From positions 1-6,820 of the forward strand of contig DGIZ01000126.1 in assembly GCA_002386585.1 (NCBI GenBank): a stretch of 6,820 nucleotides of DNA, read 5' to 3'. The translations under genes were made by a program, and so were the position numbers. Within the stretch, counting starts at the first letter, position 1. Every line of letters starts with the position of its first letter. Below, in pieces: positions 1 through 5,490 of the stretch. The DNA is from Brevundimonas sp. UBA4609 (GTDB lineage: Bacteria; Pseudomonadota; Alphaproteobacteria; Caulobacterales; Caulobacteraceae). The notes beneath the pieces are model-generated. The model was not told where the DNA came from and searched no databases. It was given only the letters and a program-made list of their open reading frames with translations.

Positions 1-840
1 TCTGGCGGCGGCTTCGTCCGCGGCCTTGGTCATGGAGCCGCCCTTGGAGGCGGCCCAGGCGGCGAAGGCGTCCTTGCTCACCACCTTGACGTGGATCGGC
101 ATGAAGGCGTGGTCGACGCCGCACAGTTCGGAGCACTGACCGTAGTATTCGCCTTCCTTCTCGGCGCGGAACCAGGTCTCGTTCACGCGCCCCGGAACGG
201 CGTCCACCTTGATGGCGAAGGCCGGCACGGCCACGGCGTGAATCACGTCCGAGGCGGTGATCAGCAGACGGACGTTCTCGCCGACCGGCACCACCATCGG
301 CTCGTCGGCGGCCAGGCGGTACAGGTGCGCCGGAGCCTTGTCTTCCGGCAGCATGTTCGAGATGTACTCAGCCACGCCCTGGTCCGGATACTCATAACCC
401 CAGTTCCACTGGTTGCCGGTGATCTTCACCGTGACGTCCGCATCCGGATAGTCATGGTAGGCGAACAGCAGGCGGAAGGAGAACAGGGAAATGCCGACCA
501 GGATCAGCACCGGCACCACGGTCCAGATCACTTCGATGACCGTGTTGTGGCTCCACTTGGCCGGGGTCGGGTTGGCGCGCTTGTTGTAGCGGATCGCGAT
601 CCACACCAGCAGCGCCAGCACCAGGACGCAGATCGCGGTGATGACCGGCATCAGCACGATGTTGTGGAAGAAGTGGGCCTCATGCGCCAGCGGCGCGCCG
701 GCCGTCTGCAGGCCCAGGCCTGCTGGCGTCGGCTGACCCAACACATCCTGCGCCATCGCCGGCGCGGCGAAAATGGCGGCAAGGGCGGTCGCGGCGATAC
801 CGCCTCCCAACCGCGCCATGGCTCGCATGCCCATCCCCAT
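1..840 (-). CDS. coxB: Cytochrome c oxidase subunit II (CoxB), 3' end outside window
   Basis: This is subunit II of the aa3-type terminal oxidase, which takes electrons from cytochrome c through the binuclear CuA centre on the periplasmic side. The visible 280 residues have a signal peptide with a likely cleavage after AMA (residue 30), giving a mature start QDVLG. Two membrane helices follow, at about residues 61-82 and 101-123, then the aromatic QWNWGYEY motif (144-151) and the cupredoxin domain. All CuA ligands are present: H201, C236, E238, C240, H244 and M247, with the 35-residue spacing from the first His to the first Cys expected from the Paracoccus enzyme. The residue after H201-Ala is Val, where many homologues have Trp or Phe. 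I chose the ATG at 840 because GAGGA lies eight bases upstream. An in-frame ATG at 855, adding MRTSR, is possible. The C-terminus continues beyond base 1 with an Ala-rich extension. The identification is very secure. Confidence 0.97.
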   Translation of the reverse strand, partial: MGMGMRAMARLGGGIAATALAAIFAAPAMAQDVLGQPTPAGLGLQTAGAPLAHEAHFFHNIVLMPVITAICVLVLALLVWIAIRYNKRANPTPAKWSHNTVIEVIWTVVPVLILVGISLFSFRLLFAYHDYPDADVTVKITGNQWNWGYEYPDQGVAEYISNMLPEDKAPAHLYRLAADEPMVVPVGENVRLLITASDVIHAVAVPAFAIKVDAVPGRVNETWFRAEKEGEYYGQCSELCGVDHAFMPIHVKVVSKDAFAAWAASKGGSMTKAADEAAAR

Positions 841-872
841 TCGAGAAGTCCTCATAAACCGTTCAGCAGCAG

Positions 873-897
873 ACGTTTGCGAGCAATTCGCAAGCGT
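873..897. repeat. Imperfect 25-bp inverted repeat in the coxB leader
   Basis: The arms ACGTTTGCGA and TCGCAAGCGT flank the five-base spacer GCAAT. Nine of ten positions pair, with a single T/G mismatch. It lies 33 bases upstream of the coxB start, so it could be a dimeric-regulator operator or a hairpin in the coxB mRNA leader. No run of T follows it on the coxB strand, so it does not look like an attenuator. The structure is seen directly; any role is inferred. Confidence 0.5.
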
Positions 898-936
898 CGC
901 CGGGCCCAGAGGACCTCGGCGTGTCATGGGCCGGTC

Positions 937-963
937 CTTATCGGCTCGGATCGCCCTTGCCAA
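937..963 (-). promoter_or_regulatory. Candidate coxB promoter
   Basis: Read on the minus strand, TTGGCA (963-958, five of six matches to TTGACA) is followed after 15 bases by GATAAG (942-937, four of six matches to TATAAT). The spacing is short for E. coli but tolerated in alphaproteobacterial housekeeping promoters. Transcription would begin near 930, giving a leader of about 90 bases that includes the 873-897 repeat. This is a motif-level guess only. Confidence 0.3.
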
Positions 964-990
964 GCGATCAAGCGCACCTATGGCGCCGTC

Positions 991-1015
991 TCGACAAAAT
1001 GCGGTCGATTAAATC
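991..1015 (+). promoter_or_regulatory. Candidate promoter of the padR-HAAS-GIN unit
   Basis: TCGACAA (991-997) and ATTAAATC (1008-1015) are separated by ten bases. This resembles the Caulobacter housekeeping consensus TTGACGS-N10-14-GCTANAWC, with four of seven matches in the first box and six of eight in the second. Transcription would begin at about 1021-1024, inside the GCTGTC/GACAGC palindrome at 1016-1034, which would suit a repressible promoter. The consensus is recalled knowledge and the assignment is inference. Confidence 0.35.
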
Positions 1016-1034
1016 GCTGTCATGTTTCGACAGC
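1016..1034. repeat. Perfect 6-bp inverted repeat, candidate PadR operator
   Basis: GCTGTC (1016-1021) and GACAGC (1029-1034) are exact reverse complements around the seven-base spacer ATGTTTC. The element lies immediately downstream of the candidate -10 box and 70 bases before the padR start codon. PadR regulators commonly bind dyads in their own promoters, so autoregulation here is plausible. The dyad does not match the ATGT-N8-ACAT pattern of phenolic-acid PadR proteins, so the match to this regulator rests on position alone. Confidence 0.4.
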
Positions 1035-1076
1035 TACCTTGCGCCGCAAGATACCTTGCGATACCCCTTGGATACC
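1035..1076. repeat. Short direct repeats and palindrome in the padR leader
   Basis: TACCTTGCG occurs twice (1035-1043 and 1052-1060), 17 bases apart. GATACC occurs three times (1050-1055, 1060-1065, 1071-1076) at 10- and 11-base intervals, close to one helical turn. CTTGCG and CGCAAG form a 13-bp palindrome at 1038-1050 around a single C. The cluster sits between the candidate promoter and the padR ribosome binding site, so it would be transcribed. It could be a regulator binding array or simply a decayed repeat. Confidence 0.5.
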
Positions 1077-1104
1077 CGAAAGAGGGACGACCGAGAGGGA
1101 TTTC

Positions 1105-1536
1105 ATGCCCGACACCATCGACATCCAACTGAAGAAAGGCGTGCTGGGATTATGCGTCCTGGCCCTGCTCGCCCGGCGAGACAGCTACGCCTATGAGATC
1201 GCCAGCCGCCTGTCCGACGCCATCGGCATGGGGGAAGGCACCATCTATCCGCTGATGCGGCGGATGCAGACCGACGGCCTGGTCGAGACCTATCTGGTCG
1301 AATCATCCAGCGGCCCGCCGCGCAAATACTATCGCCTGACCGCCGCGGGCCGCCGCGCCCTGGACGGTCAGACCGGCGAGTGGCGGGCCTTCGCCCGCGC
1401 CGTCGAGGCCCTGATTGCAGGGGATGACGACGAAAGCGTCATCGTCGCCGAGGCCCCGGCCGAAACGCCCGCCCTGCTCGATCAGAGCGCCAAGACCGAA
1501 TCGACCGCCCACGCTGACAGGGGAGAGGACCAATGA
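1105..1536 (+). CDS. PadR-family transcriptional regulator
   Basis: This 143-residue protein is a PadR-family winged-helix DNA-binding protein, probably a repressor of its own operon. The PadR domain covers about residues 8-105. It shows the KKGVLGLCVLALL opening, SYAYEIASRL, the recognition-helix segment GEGTIYPLMRRMQTDGLV and the wing PPRKYYRLTAAGRRAL, then a short C-terminal helix around EWRAFARAVEALIAG. Stand-alone PadR-s proteins are usually near 105-115 residues. Here an acidic, Ala-rich tail (about 107-143) follows that looks disordered. I chose the ATG at 1105 because GAGAGGGA sits just upstream and the family motif starts soon after; the frame stays open far upstream only as antisense of coxB. 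The stop overlaps the next start (ATGA), so translation is coupled to the HAAS gene. Family assignment is firm; the effector is unknown. Confidence 0.93.
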   Translation: MPDTIDIQLKKGVLGLCVLALLARRDSYAYEIASRLSDAIGMGEGTIYPLMRRMQTDGLVETYLVESSSGPPRKYYRLTAAGRRALDGQTGEWRAFARAVEALIAGDDDESVIVAEAPAETPALLDQSAKTESTAHADRGEDQ

Positions 1537-2099
1537 ACCGCGCGGAATTCCTGGCGCGCCTGCGCCGCGGCCTGGTGGGCCTGCCCGCAACCACCGCCAA
1601 TGAGATCGTGGCCGACTATGAAGCCCACTTCGCCGACGGCGCCGCCGCCGCGCGCAGCGAGGCCGAGGTGGCCGAGGCCCTGGGCGATCCCGATCGCCTC
1701 GCCCGCGAACTGAAGGCCGAGGCCGGCGCCCAGCGCTGGCGTCAGGAGCCGTCGGCCTCATCCGCCGCCGGGGCCGTGTTCGGCATCCTGGGCCTGGGCG
1801 CCATCGACATCCTGATCCTTCTGCCCATCGCCCTGCCCGTCTTCGGCACGGTTCTGTCTCTGCTGCTGGGCGGGGTCGGCGTCTTCATCGCCGGCGGCTT
1901 CGTCATGGTGGCGGGCGCCTTCATGGGCCTGCCGGGCGGAGCGCTGGCCGCCGCGCTGCTGGGCGTCGGCCTGATGGGCATGGGCATCTTCATGATCGGG
2001 ACCATGGCCCTGCTGACCAAGTGGCTGATCGACGCCACCGTCTGGTACGCCCGCCTGCATTACCGCGTCATCAAGCCCGCCCTGGAACCCCAGGCCTAA
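1533..2099 (+). CDS. DUF1700/HAAS-domain membrane protein
   Basis: This 188-residue protein has a cytosolic N-terminal helical domain (about 1-70) typical of the HAAS/DUF1700 family. The signature runs ADYEAHFADG (27-36), then EAEVAEALGDPDRLAREL (43-60), with the family's LGDP turn. A membrane part follows with three or four hydrophobic segments at about 80-101, 103-127, 134-160 and possibly 160-172, rich in Gly, Ala and Met. The end, from Trp171 on, is basic and probably cytosolic. The start ATG at 1533 overlaps the padR stop and has GGGGAGAGG upstream. HAAS proteins are often encoded next to PadR-s regulators and are thought to bind them, making this the likely membrane-bound partner that controls the regulator. 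No catalytic residues are apparent. The family call is confident; the signalling role is inferred from the pairing. Confidence 0.87.
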   Translation: MNRAEFLARLRRGLVGLPATTANEIVADYEAHFADGAAAARSEAEVAEALGDPDRLARELKAEAGAQRWRQEPSASSAAGAVFGILGLGAIDILILLPIALPVFGTVLSLLLGGVGVFIAGGFVMVAGAFMGLPGGALAAALLGVGLMGMGIFMIGTMALLTKWLIDATVWYARLHYRVIKPALEPQA

Positions 2100-2123
2100 A
2101 GCCAGAGAGAGGAGAACACAGTC

Positions 2124-2903
2124 ATGATCCGCAATCTGCTCATCATCTCCGGTGCAGGGCTCATCCTCGCCATCGTCGGCATCGGCGGCGCCTTCGCCGT
2201 GGGGGGCCGCGACCTGGCCCGCCACGACTGGACCTGGGTCATCACCGACGACGAGGCTGGCGACAGCGGCTTCACCGTCGAGCGCGGCCAGGTCTCGCCC
2301 GACGCCACCCGCACGATCGAATGGACGGGCGGCGATCGCCTGGCCATCAACATCCCCGCTGACGTCGTCTACGACCAGCAGGCCGATACGCCGGGCATCA
2401 CCGTCTCGGGCGCCCAGAGCGTGGTCGAGCGTGTCCGCTTCTCCAACGGCCGCCTGACGCTGGAGGAAGCCCCGCGCGGCGACCGCAGCTACGTCCGCTG
2501 GACCCGCACCGGCATCCGCGGCTGGAGCGAGACCGACGCGCTGAAGATCATCGTCAAGGCGCCCTCGGTGAAGGCTTTCGACCTATCCGGCCCGACCGAG
2601 CTGAAGATCCGCGGCTATGACCAGCCGTCGCTGGACCTGACTCTGACCGGCTCGTCCGACGTGCGGGTCCAGGGCCGCGCCGAGACCGTGACGGTCGACG
2701 TCTCCGGCGCCGGAGACGCCCGCATGGACGAACTGATCGTCGATGACGCCAAGGTGCGCGTCAGCGGCTCGGGCGAGGTCCGCGTCGGCCCCAGCGGCAA
2801 GGCCGAGGTCGACGTCTCGGGCAGCGGCGACGTCCGCCTGACCCGCCGCCCCGCAGAACTGCGCCAGTCGGTCAGCGGCTCCGGCGAGGTATCGCAGGAC
2901 TGA
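2124..2903 (+). CDS. DUF2807/GIN-like exported beta-repeat protein
   Basis: This 259-residue protein has an N-terminal hydrophobic segment (about 4-27, ending AFAVGG) that is either a signal peptide or a single membrane anchor. The remainder is probably periplasmic. The C-terminal half is a repetitive beta-rich region, with a Gly-Ser-Gly-Asp/Glu-Val-Arg turn recurring about every 18-20 residues: GSSDVRV (176), GAGDARM (195), GSGEVRV (215), GSGDVRL (233) and GSGEVSQ (252). This is the pattern of the DUF2807 (putative auto-transporter adhesin, head GIN) and DUF4097 families, which form right-handed beta-solenoids. There is no lipobox cysteine. The ribosome binding site AGGAG (2110-2114) lies nine bases before ATG, and the gene follows the HAAS gene by 24 bases, so it is probably the module's output or sensor. 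Its ligand and function are unknown, and an adhesin role is not supported by anything seen here. Confidence 0.82.
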   Translation: MIRNLLIISGAGLILAIVGIGGAFAVGGRDLARHDWTWVITDDEAGDSGFTVERGQVSPDATRTIEWTGGDRLAINIPADVVYDQQADTPGITVSGAQSVVERVRFSNGRLTLEEAPRGDRSYVRWTRTGIRGWSETDALKIIVKAPSVKAFDLSGPTELKIRGYDQPSLDLTLTGSSDVRVQGRAETVTVDVSGAGDARMDELIVDDAKVRVSGSGEVRVGPSGKAEVDVSGSGDVRLTRRPAELRQSVSGSGEVSQD

Positions 2904-2928
2904 GCCGCGCCTGAACGCGCCAAACGAC

Positions 2929-2968
2929 ATTGGCCCCTTTCGCACCGCGGGAGGGGCCGATTGCTTTT
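2929..2968 (+). terminator. Rho-independent terminator after the PadR-HAAS-GIN unit
   Basis: GGCCCCT (2932-2938) pairs perfectly with AGGGGCC (2952-2958). The stem extends outward and inward through A-T and G-T pairs to about 2929-2940/2950-2961, with a loop CGCACCGCG. TTGCTTTT (2961-2968) follows, giving a moderate T-rich tail. The hairpin lies 25 bases after the stop codon and before the tldD promoter region, so it probably separates the two transcription units. Confidence 0.65.
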
Positions 2969-2975
2969 GCAGACC

Positions 2976-3004
2976 GTGACGCCGGGCCGCGCAGCCCCTA
3001 TCTA
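2976..3004 (+). promoter_or_regulatory. Candidate tldD promoter, leaderless arrangement
   Basis: GTGACG (2976-2981) matches four of six bases of TTGACA. It is separated by exactly 17 bases from TATCTA (2999-3004), a partial match to TATAAT. The last base of the -10 box lies seven bases before the A of the tldD ATG, so transcription would start at or next to the start codon. No Shine-Dalgarno sequence is present in the bases before the ATG, which agrees with a leaderless mRNA. The boxes are seen; the function is inferred. Confidence 0.5.
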
Positions 3005-3010
3005 GCGTCC

Positions 3011-4441
3011 ATGAGCACTGTCGCCTCCCCCTCCCCCATCCTCGACGCCGCGGGCGTAGCCCCCGACGAGGCCCTGTCGATCCTGCAGACCGCCCTAGCG
3101 GGCGCCGACGACGGGGAGCTGTTCCTTGAAAAGACCGAGAGCGAATCCCTGGTCTTCGACGATGGGCGGCTGAAGGGCGCCTCCTATGACGCCGTGGAGG
3201 GCTTCGGCCTGCGCGTCGTGGCGGGCGAGACCGCCGGCTACGCCCACGCCAATGAAATCTCCGCCGCCGCCATCCGCCGCGCCGCCGACAGCGCCGCCCT
3301 GGCCAAGCGCGGCTATGACGGAACCGCCGCCGAGGCGCCGCGTGACACCAACCAGCGTCTCTATGATCCGGTCGATCCGCTGCTGGCCCCGGCCTTCTCG
3401 GACAAGATCGCCCTGCTGGCCGAGATCGACGCCTGGGCGCGCGCCCGCGATCCGCGCGTGGTGCAGGTCTCGGCCTCTCTGGTCGGCGAGCGCCGCGCCA
3501 TCGACATCCTGCGCGGCGACGGGCGGCTGCTCAGCGACCTGCGTCCGCTGGTCCGGCTGAACGTCTCCGTCACCGTCGAGAAGGACGGCAAGCGCGAAAG
3601 CGCCTCATCCGGCGCGGGCGGCCGCGCTGGCTTTGAGCAATGGGTCGCCCCCAAACGCTGGCAGGCTCAGGTGGACGAGGCCCTGCGTCAGGCCCTGGTC
3701 AATCTGGAGGCCGTCGACTGCCCGGCGGGCGAGATGGACGTGGTGCTGGGCGCGGGCTGGCCCGGCGTCCTGCTGCACGAGGCGGTCGGCCACGGCTTCG
3801 AGGGCGACTTCCACCGCAAGGGCTCGTCGGTCTTCACCGGCATGATGGGCAAGCGGGTGGCTGCACCGGGCGTGACGGTCGTGGACGACGGCTCCATCGC
3901 CGGGCGTCGCGGCTCCCTGTCGTTCGACGACGAAGGCACCCCGACCTCGCGCACCGTGTTGATCGAGGACGGGATCATGGTCGGCCTGATGCACGACCGG
4001 CTGTCGGCGCGTCAGCTGGGGGCGAACGCCACCGGCAACGGTCGCCGCCAGTCCTTCGCCCACACGCCCATGCCGCGCATGACCAACACCTTCATGGAAG
4101 GCGGCAAGGATTCGCAGGCGGACATGATCGCATCGACCAAGCGCGGCCTCTACGCCGCTAACTTCGGCGGCGGCCAGGTGGACATCACCAACGGCAAGTT
4201 CGTCTTCCAGTGCACCGAGGCCTATCTGATCGAGGACGGCAAGATCACCGCCCCGGTCCGCGGCGCCACCCTGATCGGCGACGGGGCCACGGCCCTGACC
4301 CAGATCCAGATGATCGGCGACGACTTCGCCTTCGACCCCGGCGTCGGCACCTGCGGCAAGGCCGGTCAGGGCGTCCCCGTCGGCATCGGCCAACCCAGCC
4401 TCAAGATCGGCGGCCTGACGGTGGGCGGTACGGCGGTCTAA
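3011..4441 (+). CDS. tldD: TldD zinc metalloprotease
   Basis: TldD is the catalytic half of the TldD/TldE (PmbA) heterodimeric peptidase. In enterobacteria this cytosolic complex degrades unfolded peptides, matures microcin B17 and helps remove the CcdA antitoxin. The 476-residue length is usual for the family. The zinc motif HEAVGH lies at 256-261 (ligands H256 and H261, catalytic E257) and is followed by GFEGDFHRKGSS. The third-ligand cysteine is C448 in GVGTCGKAGQGVPVG. Other family blocks include FDDEGTPTSRTVLIEDG (305-321) and MTNTFMEGG (357-365). I chose the ATG at 3011. The frame is open back to a TTG at 2930, but that start would put the terminator hairpin inside the gene. No pmbA/tldE neighbour is visible; it is often encoded elsewhere. 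The stop overlaps the convergent selU stop. Confidence 0.96.
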   Translation: MSTVASPSPILDAAGVAPDEALSILQTALAGADDGELFLEKTESESLVFDDGRLKGASYDAVEGFGLRVVAGETAGYAHANEISAAAIRRAADSAALAKRGYDGTAAEAPRDTNQRLYDPVDPLLAPAFSDKIALLAEIDAWARARDPRVVQVSASLVGERRAIDILRGDGRLLSDLRPLVRLNVSVTVEKDGKRESASSGAGGRAGFEQWVAPKRWQAQVDEALRQALVNLEAVDCPAGEMDVVLGAGWPGVLLHEAVGHGFEGDFHRKGSSVFTGMMGKRVAAPGVTVVDDGSIAGRRGSLSFDDEGTPTSRTVLIEDGIMVGLMHDRLSARQLGANATGNGRRQSFAHTPMPRMTNTFMEGGKDSQADMIASTKRGLYAANFGGGQVDITNGKFVFQCTEAYLIEDGKITAPVRGATLIGDGATALTQIQMIGDDFAFDPGVGTCGKAGQGVPVGIGQPSLKIGGLTVGGTAV

Positions 4442-5490
4442 CTGCCCCTCTCCCGGCGGGAGAGGGAGGCCGCGATCGCCTCAGCCGCACGGTTCACGTC
4501 GCCGTCCATGACGATCTCACCCAGATCGCGCGACCCTGCCGAGGCGCGGCGATAGGCCGGGTCGTAGTGGTCGCGCATCAGGGCTGTCGCCAGAGCGCGC
4601 AAATCGCCCGCCTGGGACAGGGCGCGCCATTGCGCGACCTGCTCGCGGCTGTGGTGGCTGGGCATCCGCGTCAGCAGAGCGTCGCGCACGGCCGCATCCT
4701 CAGTCGCCGCCTCATAGTCGCGCAGCACCCGCTCGACCCGGGCCTCGAACGGCGCCGACAGGCGCAAGGCGGGCGCCGCCTTCATCGCCGCCCACAGCGC
4801 GGGCGGCACCGTCAGGCGGCCGATGCGGCTGGCCTCGGCCTCGACCACCACGGGGCGGCTGAGGTCCAGAGCGGACAGGGCGGCGTAGATACGGCTCTCG
4901 AACAGCTTCTGCGACGGCTGCTCCGCCTCGGTGCGTCCGAACAGGGAGCCGCGATGCGCCGCCAGCCCTTCCAGGTCCAGGCTCTGGGCGCCGTGGTCGG
5001 CCAGCCGGGCCAGCACCTCGGTCTTGCCGCTGCCGGTCAGGCCGTCCAGCAGGACCAGCTTCAGCGCCGGCGCCGTCTCCCCATCATGCAGGGCGGCGGC
5101 CACTGTTCGGCGCCAGGTCTGATAGCCGCCCTCCAGCCGCCTGACGGGCCAGCCGACCTGTTCCATCACCGTGGTCATGGCCGTCGAGCGCTGCCCCCCG
5201 CGCCAGCAATAGACCAGCGGCTGGAAGCTTCCGTCGCAGTCGCTCAGCGCCCCTTCCAGATGCGCCGCGATATTCCTCGCCACCAGGGCCGCGCCCAGGC
5301 GGCGGGCCAGGAATTTCGAGGTCTGGACGTAGAGGGTTCCCACCTCGGCGCGCTGGTCGTCGTCCAGCACCGGCAGGTTGATCGCGCCGGGCAGGTGATC
5401 CTCGGCGAACTCGCCGGGACTACGCACGTCGATGACGGCGTCGTAGCGGGCGAGCGCCGCCAGCGACACGTCCGCCGTCAGCCGCGCCAT
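4438..5490 (-). CDS. selU: tRNA 2-selenouridine synthase (SelU/MnmH)
   Basis: SelU replaces the sulfur of 2-thiouridine at wobble position 34 of certain tRNAs (Glu, Gln and Lys acceptors) with selenium. It works through a geranylated intermediate and uses selenophosphate. The 350-residue protein has an N-terminal rhodanese domain (about 1-130), with DVRSPGEF (21-28) and the active loop CWRGGQRS, whose catalytic Cys is C95. A P-loop domain follows with Walker A GLTGSGKT (150-157) and the family motif DLEGLAAHRGSLFG (172-185). HYDPAY (308-313) lies near the C-terminus. The ATG at 5490 shares a base with the selD stop (TGATG), which indicates translational coupling to the enzyme supplying its substrate. 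The last residues, SRRERGS, are encoded by the palindrome at 4446-4466 and look like a late addition. The stop overlaps the tldD stop tail to tail. Confidence 0.95.
   Translation of the reverse strand: MARLTADVSLAALARYDAVIDVRSPGEFAEDHLPGAINLPVLDDDQRAEVGTLYVQTSKFLARRLGAALVARNIAAHLEGALSDCDGSFQPLVYCWRGGQRSTAMTTVMEQVGWPVRRLEGGYQTWRRTVAAALHDGETAPALKLVLLDGLTGSGKTEVLARLADHGAQSLDLEGLAAHRGSLFGRTEAEQPSQKLFESRIYAALSALDLSRPVVVEAEASRIGRLTVPPALWAAMKAAPALRLSAPFEARVERVLRDYEAATEDAAVRDALLTRMPSHHSREQVAQWRALSQAGDLRALATALMRDHYDPAYRRASAGSRDLGEIVMDGDVNRAAEAIAASLSRRERGS
4446..4466. repeat. Perfect 9-bp inverted repeat at the tldD/selU convergence
   Basis: CCCTCTCCC (4446-4454) and GGGAGAGGG (4458-4466) are exact reverse complements around the three-base loop GGC. 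The hairpin lies just after the tldD stop and inside the last codons of selU, where it encodes part of the tail SRRERGS. It has no T-run on either strand, so it is not a textbook terminator. Similar CCCTCTCCC-type palindromes are common dispersed intergenic elements in GC-rich proteobacteria. It may stop transcription from both sides or protect 3' ends. Confidence 0.7.

Larger units (their letters stand above)
841..1104. other. Divergent intergenic region between coxB and padR
   Basis: This 264-base control region separates two divergently transcribed units. I see no convincing gene in it: the reading frames that cross it are extensions of antisense frames and lack ribosome binding sites. It is locally richer in A and T than the flanking genes, especially around 991-1030, and holds several short inverted repeats (873-897, 949-969, 1016-1034, 1038-1050) and direct repeats (1035-1076). 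The GATCGC/GCGATC pair at 949-969 has a nine-base spacer and overlaps the -35 of the candidate coxB promoter. The half-site TTGCG or its complement CGCAA occurs at 877, 889, 1039, 1045 and 1056. Confidence 0.85.

Noticed and set aside
1009..1023. CtrA-type site TTAA-N7-TTAA near the padR promoter
   Set aside because: Only one TTAA half is present; the second half-site position reads TCAT.
91..1104. Long plus-strand frame running upstream of padR
   Set aside because: It is antisense to coxB, is rich in Arg, His and Gln with no family pattern, and lacks a ribosome binding site. The padR start at 1105 has one and fits the domain.
1303..2225. Minus-strand frames opposite padR and the HAAS gene
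   Set aside because: Their composition is typical of GC-rich antisense frames (Arg/Pro-rich or Gln/Asp/His-rich), with no recognisable domains.
2649..2900. DNA-level tandem repeat in the GIN-like gene
   Set aside because: The repetition is in the protein turns (Gly-Ser-Gly-Asp/Glu-Val), spaced irregularly at 18-20 residues. The underlying DNA is too diverged to be a true tandem array.
2930..3010. Upstream TTG start for tldD
   Set aside because: The extra 27 residues would include the terminator hairpin and the promoter-like boxes, and TldD proteins do not need them. The ATG at 3011 gives the usual length.
3605..4393. Minus-strand open frame of 262 codons within tldD
   Set aside because: It is the antisense of a clearly conserved metalloprotease, with low-complexity Gly/Ala/Val/His composition and no ribosome binding site.
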